Positions 9,357 through 18,507 of a DNA stretch of 64,000 bases are shown here, in pieces (position 1 is the first letter of the stretch; each line of letters opens with the position of its first letter). The notes beneath the pieces are model-generated. The model had not been told where the DNA came from. It ran no database searches and saw nothing but the letters and a program-made list of their open reading frames with translations. Source of the DNA: a bacterium (GTDB lineage: Bacteria > Bacillota > Bacilli > Lactobacillales > Streptococcaceae); contig CAJNBY010000001.1 of assembly GCA_905221125.1 (NCBI GenBank), positions 124,001-188,000 of the forward strand. Reading direction: 5' to 3'. The position numbers and the translations under genes were made by a program.

Positions 9357-9701
9357 TTATTTTTCTGCAACAGCTACAGTGATGTGAGCTGTACGTTTGT
9401 TGATTGGTGAAGCTGAACCTTTCGCACGTGGACGGAAACGTTTCATAGTTGGTCCTTCGTTTGCGAATGCTTCAGATACTACCAAGTTAGCTTTATCCAA
9501 ACCAAAGTTGTTTTCAGCGTTAGCTACAGCTGAGTTCAAAACTTTCAAGATGATTTCAGCAGCTTTGTTTGGAGTGAATGTCAAGATTGCGATTGCATCG
9601 GCTACGCTTTTACCACGGATGTTATCAAGAACAAGACGTGATTTACGAGGTGAAACACGTACTGTACGAGCCATTGCTTTAGCTGAAGTAATTTCTGCCA
9701 T
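9357..9701 (-). CDS. rplV: 50S ribosomal protein L22
   Basis: 114 aa, starts [24 protein letters not shown]. The C-terminal part ([25 protein letters not shown]) carries the extended loop that lines the exit tunnel. No insertion of the kind linked to macrolide resistance is evident by eye. Confidence 0.98.
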   Translation of the reverse strand: MAEITSAKAMARTVRVSPRKSRLVLDNIRGKSVADAIAILTFTPNKAAEIILKVLNSAVANAENNFGLDKANLVVSEAFANEGPTMKRFRPRAKGSASPINKRTAHITVAVAEK

Positions 9702-9712
9702 TTATGTTCTCC

Positions 9713-9994
9713 TTATTTTCTACGTGTTTTCTTGTCGTCTGCAGCGTGACCTTTGTAAGTACGAGTTGGTGCAAATTCACCAAGTTTGTGACCTACCATG
9801 TCTTCTTGAATGTAAACAGGTACGTGTTTACGTCCGTCATAAACTGCAATAGTGTAACCAATGAAACTTGGGAAGATCGTTGAACGACGTGACCAAGTTT
9901 TAATAACTTTTTTCTTTTCGTCGTTAGCTTGAGCTTCAACTTTTTTCATCAAATGCTCATCGACGAAAGGTCCTTTTTTAAGACTGCGTCCCAT
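9713..9994 (-). CDS. rpsS: 30S ribosomal protein S19
   Basis: 93 aa, starts [20 protein letters not shown] at 9992-9994 with GGAGAAAA upstream; an upstream in-frame start gives a non-family N-terminus. Contains [30 protein letters not shown]19 pairs with S13 in the 30S head. Confidence 0.97.
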
Positions 9995-10097
9995 TTTTAT
10001 ATTTTCTCCTTTAAATGTTGTACCACAGCGGCTTGCGCTCACATGGAGCGCTACCGAGCTGGCGGATTTACTAGCTGCTTAAGCGACTAGTTTAATA

Positions 10098-10931
10098 TTA
10101 TTTCTCGTTGCGACGACGAACGATAAGTTTGTCAGATTTCGCTTTCTTGTTACGAGTTTTAAGACCAAGAGCAGGTTTGCCCCATGGAGTAGATGGTGCT
10201 TTACGACCAACTGGTGCTTTACCTTCACCACCACCGTGTGGGTGATCGTTAGGGTTCATTACAGAACCACGAACTGTTGGGCGGATACCTTTCCAACGGC
10301 TACGTCCTGCTTTACCAAGGTTTACAAGTCCATGTTGTTCGTTTCCGACAACACCAACTGTAGCACGGCAAGTTCCAAGAATCATACGAACTTCACCTGA
10401 TTGAAGACGAACAAGTACGTATTTACCTTCAGAACCCAATACTTGAGCAGATGCTCCAGCAGCACGTACCAATTCACCACCACGACCTGGTTTCAACTCG
10501 ATGTTGTGAATCAAAGTACCAACTGGGATGTTAGCAAGTGGAAGAGCGTTTCCGACTTTGATATCTGCTTCTGGACCTGAAACGATACGTTGACCTACTT
10601 CAAGACCTTTTGGAGCGATGATGTATGCTTTCACACCGTCAGTGTAGTGTACAAGAGCGATGTTTGCAGAACGGTTTGGATCGTACTCGATAGTTTTAAC
10701 AACTGCTTCAACGTTGTCTTTGTTACGTTTGAAGTCAACCAAACGGTAGAAACGTTTGTGTCCACCACCTTGGTGACGAACTGTGATACGACCGTTGTTG
10801 TTACGACCAGCCTTGCTCTTCAATGCAACAAGCAATGATTTTTCAGGAGTGCTTGTTGTGATTTCAGCGAAATCCAAAGAAGTCATATTACGGCGACCGT
10901 TTGTTGTTGGTTTATAAACACGAATTCCCAC
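10098..10931 (-). CDS. rplB: 50S ribosomal protein L2
   Basis: 277 aa, starts [17 protein letters not shown] and contains the conserved region [21 protein letters not shown]. The His in HPHGGGEG is the L2 residue near the peptidyl transferase centre. A 100-bp gap precedes rpsS on the transcript, and rplW is 17 nt away. Confidence 0.98.
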
Positions 10932-10948
10932 GATATTTCCTCCTTAGA

Positions 10949-11245
10949 TTATTCAGCTTCAGCAGCAAACAACTCGATTGCTTTTGAATCAGCTGTAAGT
11001 GTGATGATAGCTTTTTTAGTTTTGTTAGTAAAACCAGTGTAACGTCCAACACGTTTAGCTTTAGGTTTTACGTTGATTGTGTTAACGTTGGCAACTTTAA
11101 CACCTTCGAAAGCAGCTTCAACAGCTTGCTTGATCAAAAGTTTGTGTGCACGAGTGTCAACTTCAAATACATATTTACCTGCTTCAAGTTGAGCCATTGA
11201 GCTTTCAGTGATTACAGGTTTTTTGATAACATCATACAAATTCAT
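10949..11245 (-). CDS. rplW: 50S ribosomal protein L23
   Basis: 98 aa, starts [18 protein letters not shown]23 frames the exit tunnel and docks trigger factor and SRP. Its start codon overlaps the last base of rplD, suggesting translational coupling. Confidence 0.98.
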
Positions 11246-11868
11246 TATGCAAGAACCTCCTCGATTTTAGAGATAGCTGCTTGTGTGACAAGAAGTTTGT
11301 CGCTATTTGCGATGTCAAGAACACTTGCAGTTGTAGCAGTTGCAACTTTCACGTTTGGAAGGTTACGAGCTGAAAGAGCTGCGAATTCATTTCCTTCTTC
11401 AAGGATAACAAGAACTTTAGAATCGATGCTCAATGCTGCAAGAACTTTTGCAAATTCAGCAGTTTTTGGAGCTGTAAATGAAAGAGCGTCTACAGCTACG
11501 AATTTGTTTTCAGCAACTTTTTCAGAGTAAACTGATTTAAGAGCTAGGCGACGAACTTTTTGTGGAAGTTTGTAGCCGTATGAACGTGGAGTTGGTCCGA
11601 AGACAACACCACCACCACGCCATTGTGGTGAGCGGATAGAACCTTGACGAGCACGTCCAGTTCCTTTTTGACGCCATGGTTTGCGTCCACCACCTGATAC
11701 TGCAGAGCGGTTTTTAACAGCGTGTGTTCCTTGACGAAGGCTTGCGCGTTGGCTGATGATCACATCAAACACAACTGATTCATTTGGTTCGATACCAAAT
11801 ACTGCATCGTTAAGAACAACTTGGCCAGCTTCTTTACCAGTTTGGTCAAATAATGTTACGTTTGCCAT
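11245..11868 (-). CDS. rplD: 50S ribosomal protein L4
   Basis: 207 aa. Contains the tunnel loop [36 protein letters not shown] (about residues 50-85). In E. coli L4 autoregulates the S10 operon by binding its leader; whether it does so here is unknown. Confidence 0.98.
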
Positions 11869-11892
11869 TGTGACTGATTTCCCCTTTCTTTA

Positions 11893-12519
11893 TTATTTAC
11901 CAGCTTTAACTGCTGATTTGATAGTGATAAGAGATTTCTTAGCACCTGGTACGTTACCTTTGATAAGGATAACGTTCTTTTCTGGAACGACTTGTACAAC
12001 TTCAAGGTTTTGGATTGTTACACGGTCGCCACCCATACGTCCTGCAAGGTTTTTACCTTTGAATACGCGGTTAGGTGCAACAGGTCCCATAGAACCTGGA
12101 CGACGGTGGTAACGAGAACCGTGAGCCATTGGTCCACGTGATTGTCCGTGGCGTTTGATAACACCTTGGAAACCTTTACCTTTAGAAGTACCAGTTACGT
12201 CAACAACGTCTCCAGCTGCGAATGTTTCAACTGTGATTTCAGCACCAACTTCCAAGCCTTCAACGTTTTTGAATTCACGAATGAAGCGCTTAGGAGCCGT
12301 GTTAGCTTTCGCTACATGTCCTTTAGCAGGTTTGTTGCTCAATACTTCGCGTTTGTCATCGAAACCAACTTGGATAGCGTTGTATCCGTCTGTTTCAACA
12401 GTTTTAACTTGAAGAACAACGTTTGGAGTTGCTTCAATAACTGTTACAGGGATCAATTCGCCAGCTTCAGTGAAGATTTGAGTCATTCCCACTTTTTTCC
12501 CTAAGATTCCTTTTGTCAT
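11893..12519 (-). CDS. rplC: 50S ribosomal protein L3
   Basis: 208 aa, starts [20 protein letters not shown]. The central extension [29 protein letters not shown] reaches towards the peptidyl transferase centre. Second gene of the S10 operon. Confidence 0.98.
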
Positions 12520-12601
12520 GAGAAAATAGTTCCTTTTCTATATTTTTTATTCAAAAAGTTTTTAACGAGCGTTTTTTATGCTCAAGGTATCAAGCTTTAG
12601 A

Positions 12602-12910
12602 TTAAAGTTTGATTTCTACGTTTACACCACTTGGAAGATCCAATTTCATCAAGGCATCAACTGTTTTTTGAGTTGGGTTAACGATATCGATCAAACGTTT
12701 GTGTGTACGCATTTCAAATTGTTCGCGAGAGTCTTTGTATTTGTGAGTCGCACGAATAATTGTGTAGAGGCTACGTTCAGTTGGAAGTGGGATTGGACCC
12801 GCAACTTGTGCACCTGTACGAGTAGCTGATTCTACGATTTTTGCAGCCGCTGTGTCAAGCGTACGGTGTTCGTAAGCTTTCAAACGGATACGGATTTTTT
12901 TGTTTGCCAT
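12602..12910 (-). CDS. rpsJ: 30S ribosomal protein S10 (NusE)
   Basis: 102 aa, starts [28 protein letters not shown]10 is a 30S head protein and, as NusE, a transcription antitermination partner of NusB/NusG. First gene of the S10 operon, with a clear promoter about 140 bp upstream. Confidence 0.98.
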
Positions 12911-12939
12911 CTTTTTCTCCTTTTCGTCTATTTAAGATA

Positions 12940-13040
12940 ATAGGCTAGCTCCACAAGAAAACCGACGCGGTGTTGCGTGGCAATGCAACCGAGCGTGTCG
13001 CAACCTCTTGCATCAAAGCTAAAGCTGTAAATTACAGCAC
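12940..13040 (-). promoter_or_regulatory. S10 operon 5' leader with GC-rich hairpin
   Basis: The roughly 130-nt leader before rpsJ has a hairpin visible on the minus strand: CGA/TCG, CGC/GCG, GG/CC and GTTGC/GCAAC nested around ATTGCCAC (plus-strand span about 12961-13000). GC-rich pairing in this AT-rich gap suggests a regulatory leader, perhaps the Firmicutes counterpart of the L4 target. That assignment is inference. Confidence 0.45.
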
Positions 13041-13046
13041 CATAAT

Positions 13047-13075
13047 AGAATAACACAAAGCCCCTGCGATTGCAA
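13047..13075 (-). promoter_or_regulatory. S10 operon promoter
   Basis: TTGCAA (-35, 13070-13075), a 17-nt spacer and TATTCT (-10, 13047-13052) preceded by TG (extended -10). It reads left towards rpsJ and is the only well-formed promoter upstream of the superoperon. Confidence 0.75.
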
Positions 13076-13163
13076 GGGATTTGTTGCTGTTTTTTAAAGT
13101 TTTTAACATGAAAATGTTTTCTTTTTTGACAGGTCATTTATTTAAGTATTTTATGGAAGAAAG

Positions 13164-13754
13164 TTACTCTCTCTTCACCTGCTCATAGCTTTCTTTTCCA
13201 TCATTGAGCTTATCCCAAATCACCACTTGCCCACTTTTGAGAGATTTTTGCACATCAATAATTCGTTGATTGGACGAACCACGAAACTGGAGCATGAGAT
13301 TTCTCTTAGTTCGATCATACCGTCCATCGACAAGAATGTCAATCAGCGATAAGAGTTCCAATTTATCTGGGGTCTCCAGCATCATTTCTTCCCACGTGTA
13401 GCCCGTCCAGGACCAGATGTCTTTATCTGGCAATTCCTTTCGGATGCGTTTAACGAGTGGCAAGAGAATACCCGTATTGAGAAAAGGTTCTCCTCCCAAC
13501 AAAGTCAAGCCTTGAACATAGGGCTGAGCAAGATCTGACATGATCTGCTCTTCCAATTCTGCTGTATAGGGAATGCCAGCATTGAAAGACCAAGTCGCAA
13601 CATTATAACATCCCTCGCAGTGAAACATACAGCCTGATACATAGAGAGAATTACGCACGCCTTCTCCATCTACAAAGTTAAAGGCCTTATAGTCGATGAT
13701 ACGCCCTTGACTGAGTTCCTCGCTTTTCCATTCTTGTGGCTTTGGATTATTCAT
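13164..13754 (-). CDS. nrdG: Anaerobic ribonucleotide reductase activating protein NrdG
   Basis: 196 aa radical SAM enzyme that uses S-adenosylmethionine and a [4Fe-4S] cluster to make the glycyl radical on NrdD. The cluster motif CMFHCEGC (C-X3-C-X2-C) is at about residues 42-49, followed by LLGGEPFLN. It overlaps the GNAT gene by 8 nt and ends the nrdD operon. Confidence 0.96.
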   Translation of the reverse strand: MNNPKPQEWKSEELSQGRIIDYKAFNFVDGEGVRNSLYVSGCMFHCEGCYNVATWSFNAGIPYTAELEEQIMSDLAQPYVQGLTLLGGEPFLNTGILLPLVKRIRKELPDKDIWSWTGYTWEEMMLETPDKLELLSLIDILVDGRYDRTKRNLMLQFRGSSNQRIIDVQKSLKSGQVVIWDKLNDGKESYEQVKRE

Positions 13755-14253
13755 TTGCTACCTCTATCCAATAACGCTCGACTCCATTACGAACATCCTC
13801 AATAAGACCTCCATTTGCTAGAATGACTGCTCTGCTAGCAGGATTATTCACGCTACAGGTCACAAGAGCTTTCTTGATGTTCTTTTCCTTAGCAACTTGC
13901 AAACCCTGACGGAGAGTTTCCTTAGCATAACCTTTGCCTCTTTCAGATGGTCGGATAGAATAGCCGATATTCCCTGCATAATTCAGTAAACCCTCATTCA
14001 GTCTCAATCGCAGATTCAAAAATTCTAGAGCACGACCTACATCATCAAATGATACAAATTGAATAGAAGGAACACGATTTTCAGGCAAGTTAATTCCCAT
14101 CTCTTTTTGCATATTTGTTTCCAACCAGTCTTCATACACAAAGTTCTCTGTATCCCAAAATCCTCCATCATGGGCTGATTGGCTCTTTTCAAATTCCTCT
14201 ATCATGTCTATAACAGCTTTCTTATCCGCTAGTCTTGGTCTGCGCAATTCCAT
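13747..14253 (-). CDS. GNAT-family N-acetyltransferase
   Basis: 168 aa. Starts MELRRPRLADKKAVIDMIEEFE. The acetyl-CoA motif A is IGYSIRPSERGKGYAKETLRQGLQVA (about 97-122), with N-terminal acceptor-side residues and a C-terminal block VILANGGLIEDVRNGVERYWIE. Resembles RimJ/RimL-type enzymes; substrate unknown. It is wedged between nrdD and nrdG and overlaps nrdG, so it is co-transcribed with anaerobic nucleotide reduction. Confidence 0.88.
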   Translation of the reverse strand: MELRRPRLADKKAVIDMIEEFEKSQSAHDGGFWDTENFVYEDWLETNMQKEMGINLPENRVPSIQFVSFDDVGRALEFLNLRLRLNEGLLNYAGNIGYSIRPSERGKGYAKETLRQGLQVAKEKNIKKALVTCSVNNPASRAVILANGGLIEDVRNGVERYWIEVANE

Positions 14254-14272
14254 CCTTACCTCCCACTAAGAG

Positions 14273-14298
14273 AAAAGCGAGAGTTGACTCTCACTTTT
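14273..14298 (-). promoter_or_regulatory. Hairpin within the nrd operon
   Basis: AAAAGCGAGAG (14273-14283) and CTCTCACTTTT (14288-14298) pair over 11 bp with one G-U around a 4-nt loop. On the minus strand it starts at the stop codon of the 44-aa ORF and ends in TTTTCT, so it may be a leaky terminator or processing site that lowers GNAT-nrdG output relative to nrdD. Confidence 0.5.
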
Positions 14299-14431
14299 AT
14301 TTTTTCTTATTCTTGTTTAAAAATTGTTCTCTGAGGTTGAGCAAGCGTTCTTTCTTACCAGCTCCACCTTTAGAGTGTTTCTCGTGATAACGGGTCACTT
14401 GTGCTCGCCCCTTATCGTCTAGTTGAGCCAT
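14297..14431 (-). CDS. Small basic protein between nrdD and GNAT
   Basis: 44 aa (MAQLDDKGRAQVTRYHEKHS... ending NKNKKK), strongly basic with a C-terminal Lys run. The ATG lies inside the last codons of nrdD, a 20-nt overlap that implies translational coupling. A small ORF at this position exists in pneumococci, as I recall. Function unknown. Real-gene evidence is the overlap, position and charge pattern. Confidence 0.7.
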   Translation of the reverse strand: MAQLDDKGRAQVTRYHEKHSKGGAGKKERLLNLREQFLNKNKKK

Positions 14432-16601
14432 TCATGTGTTTGACACGCGCAGCGATTTCCTTGTGACGTCCATTAACCATCGGACGCGCTTGAGGATTGC
14501 CTAGGTAGCCACAAGTTCGTTTAACAACGTCTACTGTTTTAGGGTCACTGTTACCACAGTTAGGGCAAGCAAATCCTCTTTCAGTTGGTTCAAAATCTCC
14601 TTCAAAGTCACACTTGTAGCAACGGTCAATCGGAGTATTGGTTCCTAGATAGCCCACACGATCATAGGCATAGTCCCAGACAGCTTCCAGGGCCTTTGGA
14701 TTTTGCTGAAGAACTGGATACTCACAATAATGGATAAAACCACCTGACGCACCTGCTTCTGGATAGACTTTCTCAAAGTCTAATTTTTCAAACGGTGTTG
14801 GATTTTTACGAACATCATAATGGAAAGAATTGGTGTAGTATTCCTTGTCTGTGATATCAGGAATAGAGCCAAACTTCTCTGTATCTAGTCGGCAGAAACG
14901 GTCTGTCAAACTTTCAGATGGTGTTGAATAAATTGAGAAATGGTAACCATATTGATCCGACCACTCTTCCACCCGGCGTTTCATATCACGAATGATATCC
15001 AGCGTGAATTCCTTGGCTTCTGGATTGTGTTCCCAGCTATTTCCAAAGAAGACAGTAGCCACTTCGTACAAACCAATGTAACCTAGCGAAACGGTCGCAC
15101 GACGATTCTTAAAGAGCTGGTCAACACTTTCTTCTTTACCTAGACGATGGCCAAAAGCACCGTATTGATAAAGGATAGGAGCATTGGCTGGCATCGCTTC
15201 TTTAGTGCGTTCGACACGGTAAACCAGAGCATCTTCAGCGATATTCATACGCTCGTTGAAGATTTCCCAGAACTTATTCATGTCGCCCTCAGATTCAAGG
15301 GCAATACGAGGAAGATTGACCGTCACAACACCTAGATTCATCCGACCCGAATTGACTTCTACACCATTCTCATCCTTCCATCCTTGAAGGAAAGAACGGC
15401 AGCCCATAGGAACTTTGAAAGAACCTGTCAAATCAACAATCTTATCATAGGACAAAACATCTGGATACATCCGTTTGGTTGCACACTCTAGGGCCAACTG
15501 TTTGATGTCATAGTTTGGAGTCCCTTCTTCCAAGTTAAGACCTCTTTTAAGCGTGAAGATGAGTTTAGGGAAAATAGCTGTGCGATGCTCTGATCCCAGA
15601 CCCTTGATCCGAATGGTCAAGATAGCTTTTTGAATTTCCCGCTCAAAACGACTAGTTCCCAGACCAAAACCTAGTGAAGTAAAAGGTGTTTGGCCATTTG
15701 AAGTGAAGAGGGTGTTGATTTCATACTCGAGAGATTGCATGGCATCATAGATGTCCTTTTGCGTTTTCTTCCAAGCATAATCTTCCCGTTTTTCAGGCAA
15801 AACCCATTCTTCCGCATCTTTGAGATGTTTTTGGTAATTCTTCTCTGCGTACGGCGCCAAGACCTCATCGATACGGTCAGCTGAACAGCCTCCATACTGG
15901 CTAGAAGCAACGTTAGCAATGATTTGGGAAATCTGAGCTGTCGCAGTCTGGATAGACTTGGGACTCTCTACCTCCGCATTTCCAATCTTAAAACCATTTT
16001 CCAACATCCCCTTGAAATCAATCAAACAACAGTTGGTCATAGGGGTGTAAGGACTGTAGTCCAAATCGTGATAGTGGATATCCCCCTTTTGGTGGGCATT
16101 GGCTACGTGCTTAGGGAGCATTTGCAGTCCGATTGATTTCCCAACAATCCCTGCTGTCAAATCACGCTGGGTATTAAAGACATCGCTGTCTTTATTGGCA
16201 TTTTCATTGACGACCGCTTGATCTTTATTGAGCAGTTTATGGATACTAAAGTTAATATCTGTCGCTTTTGAGCGTTCAAAATCCCTCTGTGTACGATAAG
16301 TAATATACTCCTCAGCCAACGCATATTCTTTGGCTTCAAGGAGTTCATGTTCTACAATATTTTGGATTTCGTAAATCTTAACTCCCTGTGGAAAGCGACT
16401 ATGAATTTCTGTGACAATTCGCTCAGTCAGAGCATTTAGGCGCTTTTCAACCAAGGGTGTCACATCCATAACCTTGTCAGCCGCCTTGTGGAGAGCCTTA
16501 TCAATCTTGTCCACATCAAATACAACACGTCTCCCATCTCGTTTTTCCACGAAGAGAGTTGGTAAGGTTATAATTTTTTCTTCTAGTGCAATCATATGCA
16601 T
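14412..16601 (-). CDS. nrdD: Anaerobic ribonucleoside-triphosphate reductase NrdD
   Basis: 729 aa class III reductase making dNTPs from NTPs without oxygen. It has an N-terminal ATP-cone (VEKRDGRRVVFDVDKID, about residues 18-34), a catalytic barrel, a C-terminal zinc site (CYKC ... CPNC) and the glycyl radical motif RTCGYLG with Gly about 698. The start could instead be the second ATG (16593-16595), because AAAAGAG sits 7 nt before that one and only 1 nt before the first. NrdR-like boxes and a TATAAT promoter lie upstream. Confidence 0.97.
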   Translation of the reverse strand: MHMIALEEKIITLPTLFVEKRDGRRVVFDVDKIDKALHKAADKVMDVTPLVEKRLNALTERIVTEIHSRFPQGVKIYEIQNIVEHELLEAKEYALAEEYITYRTQRDFERSKATDINFSIHKLLNKDQAVVNENANKDSDVFNTQRDLTAGIVGKSIGLQMLPKHVANAHQKGDIHYHDLDYSPYTPMTNCCLIDFKGMLENGFKIGNAEVESPKSIQTATAQISQIIANVASSQYGGCSADRIDEVLAPYAEKNYQKHLKDAEEWVLPEKREDYAWKKTQKDIYDAMQSLEYEINTLFTSNGQTPFTSLGFGLGTSRFEREIQKAILTIRIKGLGSEHRTAIFPKLIFTLKRGLNLEEGTPNYDIKQLALECATKRMYPDVLSYDKIVDLTGSFKVPMGCRSFLQGWKDENGVEVNSGRMNLGVVTVNLPRIALESEGDMNKFWEIFNERMNIAEDALVYRVERTKEAMPANAPILYQYGAFGHRLGKEESVDQLFKNRRATVSLGYIGLYEVATVFFGNSWEHNPEAKEFTLDIIRDMKRRVEEWSDQYGYHFSIYSTPSESLTDRFCRLDTEKFGSIPDITDKEYYTNSFHYDVRKNPTPFEKLDFEKVYPEAGASGGFIHYCEYPVLQQNPKALEAVWDYAYDRVGYLGTNTPIDRCYKCDFEGDFEPTERGFACPNCGNSDPKTVDVVKRTCGYLGNPQARPMVNGRHKEIAARVKHMNGSTRR

Positions 16602-16632
16602 GCTCTTTTCTAAAATGTTCTTTCTAAAAAGT

Positions 16633-16660
16633 ATTATACCACTCTAAAAAGAAAAATCAA
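16633..16660 (-). promoter_or_regulatory. nrdD promoter
   Basis: TTGATT (-35, 16655-16660), 16-nt spacer, TATAAT (-10, 16633-16638) with TGG directly before it (extended -10). The -35 lies inside the proximal NrdR-like box, so a bound repressor would block RNA polymerase. Confidence 0.75.
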
Positions 16661-16713
16661 TATCTTGTGTTAAAAATCCTAAAATTTTTAAAAATACACA
16701 AGATATTGATTTT
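16653..16713 (-). promoter_or_regulatory. Pair of NrdR-box-like sites in a perfect inverted repeat
   Basis: AAAATCAATATCTTGTGT (16653-16670) and its exact reverse complement (16696-16713). Each contains ACACAAGATATTGATT, close to the NrdR consensus ACACWATATATWGTGT. Centres are 41 bp apart, about four helical turns, as expected for a co-operative NrdR pair, though longer than the usual three turns. The arms could also form a stem that ends the ccs4 transcript just upstream. Confidence 0.7.
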
Positions 16714-16714
16714 G

Positions 16715-18253
16715 TTATTTGATTTTATAGACTTTGAATTCTGAGTAATCGGTCTTTACTGGTTGGTAATTTTCTTTCAAAATGGTTTCCACTTCAGACC
16801 ATACTGCTACCTTATCGTTCACCACAATCACCTTGGGTTGTTTTTCTTTCAAGTCATTGAGTAGCTTATTCCGATTTTCCTCAGTTGCTGTATAGTGCAA
16901 CGGGGACAAAATAGCCGATGGCGACAAGCGCTCACTCTTACGATAAAGAGTTGCGGTATCATCCCATGCATAGATAGCATCTTCCCTACTTGTCTCCTCT
17001 TTCACCAAATCAGCAAGATGATCACGTTCTTGATAAGGTACTGGATAAAGGACAAATCTCATCAAAAAAGGAACAGCTAAAAGGTATAACAAGGTTAAAA
17101 TTGGTAGGTAAAGATTCCCCTTAGTATAGCGATGCCAGAGACTAACAGGCTCTTCTCTGCGTCTTCTTCTAACGCTACGACCACTCTGTTGCCCCTTAAT
17201 ATTAGACACTAAAAGCAGAAGAAAGACAGGGAAAATGAGCATCAAACGGGATGCATGTAGGGGATCCTGTGTAAAGAAAATCACTACCAAACCTAAAATT
17301 AGGAACAAACTCGCAGGCACTGAGATGACATATAGTTTAGAGGATTTAGATTGAAAGAGGCCTAAAAAGACAAAAACCAAAACTCCCATTCCCAGAGCCA
17401 ACAACCCATAAAACAAAACATTTTCTAACAATGCCGAAACAGAAACCAAACGAATGGAATGAATTGGATACAAAATTCCACTAATCGCATCCTCAAAACT
17501 TCCTGTTGCAACACTATAGTAAGCAGTTGGATAAAAGACAAGTGAGAAACCTAAAGCCACTGCAAGAAACTGATAAAATCCATGTGCAAAACGTCTATGC
17601 CCAAGGTTAAAGACCAACAAGCCTAAACTCACTACAGCAATAAACAGGAGCGATGCCAAGGGAGCAAAGAAAAATCCGCCCGCCAAAGCCAACCCAATTC
17701 GTACAAATCCCTTATCATGGTTTGGATTACTTAGATAAGCCGCAACTAAACTAAAGGCCGCGAATAAGAAAGGAAGCGCTAAAAGAGTCGCATAGCCTCC
17801 ACCAAACGCAAGACCTGTAACCAGCATGTAAAAAATAGTCACCACTTGTCCAGCTTGGTCTCCTTGCTCTGTCAAGGTGTCTGCCGATCGAAAGAGGAAA
17901 AATCCTCCTGCTACCAAGGCTAACCACTCAAAAATGGCAAAGAAAAATCCGCCCTGAGTCATGTAAGTCAGCAAATAATAAAGCAAACCTTGACTTCCAT
18001 AATAGTCGCTGTAAATTTTCCCTGTCTGATGAAGGGCCCAACCTGCATAAAAATCCTGCACTTCCTGTGCACTCATTAAATCGAGTAATAGCGGTACTCC
18101 TAGAGTTATTCCTGTTACAAGCGTACTCCATAGTAAAATTTTTACCAAAGGAAGACGACTTGATTCACGATGATGCGATTCTTGTTCGATTTGGTATTCT
18201 AGAGGTTCACGATTCTCCTGATGAACTTCTTCTACTCTACCATACACACTCAT
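16715..18253 (-). CDS. ccs4: Polytopic membrane protein, competence-induced Ccs4-like
   Basis: 512 aa from the ATG at 18251-18253 (GGAG 7 nt upstream; a TTG 18 nt earlier is less likely). A charged cytosolic N-terminus, about 10-12 hydrophobic segments (residues 45-410), an Arg-rich stretch near 360, then a soluble C-terminal domain (about 420-512). The layout recalls GT-C glycosyltransferase-like proteins, but I see no certain catalytic motif. Position between nrdD and cls matches pneumococcal ccs4, and the combox upstream of the preceding small ORF supports competence control. Function unknown. Confidence 0.75.
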   Translation of the reverse strand: MSVYGRVEEVHQENREPLEYQIEQESHHRESSRLPLVKILLWSTLVTGITLGVPLLLDLMSAQEVQDFYAGWALHQTGKIYSDYYGSQGLLYYLLTYMTQGGFFFAIFEWLALVAGGFFLFRSADTLTEQGDQAGQVVTIFYMLVTGLAFGGGYATLLALPFLFAAFSLVAAYLSNPNHDKGFVRIGLALAGGFFFAPLASLLFIAVVSLGLLVFNLGHRRFAHGFYQFLAVALGFSLVFYPTAYYSVATGSFEDAISGILYPIHSIRLVSVSALLENVLFYGLLALGMGVLVFVFLGLFQSKSSKLYVISVPASLFLILGLVVIFFTQDPLHASRLMLIFPVFLLLLVSNIKGQQSGRSVRRRRREEPVSLWHRYTKGNLYLPILTLLYLLAVPFLMRFVLYPVPYQERDHLADLVKEETSREDAIYAWDDTATLYRKSERLSPSAILSPLHYTATEENRNKLLNDLKEKQPKVIVVNDKVAVWSEVETILKENYQPVKTDYSEFKVYKIK

Positions 18254-18283
18254 ATCGTTTCTCCTATTCAATTTATCTGTCTT

Positions 18284-18312
18284 AGTATATCAAAAAGTCC
18301 TAGGATTGTCAG
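18284..18312 (-). promoter_or_regulatory. Putative vegetative promoter of ccs4
   Basis: CTGACA (18307-18312), 17-nt spacer, TATACT (18284-18289) preceded by TGA. It lies over the 3' end of the 47-aa ORF and could give basal ccs4 transcription independent of SigX. Confidence 0.5.
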
Positions 18313-18433
18313 CTTGCGATGGCTGTTTGAGTGATTTTTTGCATAGTTTCACAAAGGTTTCAATTTCCCAAAATCGGTGTAAATGTGTCTGTTTAAATGT
18401 CGTGATATAGTTTAATTCGTTCTGAGTTAGCAT
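18290..18433 (-). CDS. 47-aa protein downstream of a combox
   Basis: MLTQNELNYITTFKQTHLHR... ending QADNPRTF. An excellent AGGAGG ribosome binding site sits 5 nt before the ATG. The SigX box lies 20 bp upstream, so it is the first gene of a competence-induced unit with ccs4. No signal peptide or double-glycine leader, one Cys, amphipathic. No known family recognised. Confidence 0.7.
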   Translation of the reverse strand: MLTQNELNYITTFKQTHLHRFWEIETFVKLCKKSLKQPSQADNPRTF

Positions 18434-18452
18434 CTTCCCTCCTACATCTTCT

Positions 18453-18460
18453 TATTCGTA
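18453..18460 (-). promoter_or_regulatory. Combox (SigX/ComX promoter)
   Basis: On the minus strand TACGAATA, an exact match to the pneumococcal late-competence consensus, preceded by a T-rich stretch (TTTTTCTTGCCTTT). It lies 19 nt upstream of the 47-aa ORF start and reads towards it and ccs4. Confidence 0.85.
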
Positions 18461-18470
18461 AAAGGCAAGA

Positions 18471-18500
18471 AAAAGAGGACTGGTTTGTGTCCTCAGTCCT
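18471..18500 (-). terminator. Rho-independent terminator of cls
   Basis: On the minus strand AGGACTG - 11-nt loop - CAGTCCT followed by CTTTTTCTT. It begins 7 nt after the cls stop (stem arms 18476-18482 and 18494-18500). The T-run also serves as the T-rich lead-in to the combox. Confidence 0.75.
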
Positions 18501-18507
18501 AGATTTC

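Noticed and set aside
12928..13137. 69-codon frame in the S10 leader
   Set aside because: It crosses the promoter and leader hairpin, starts upstream of the -35 and has no ribosome binding site.
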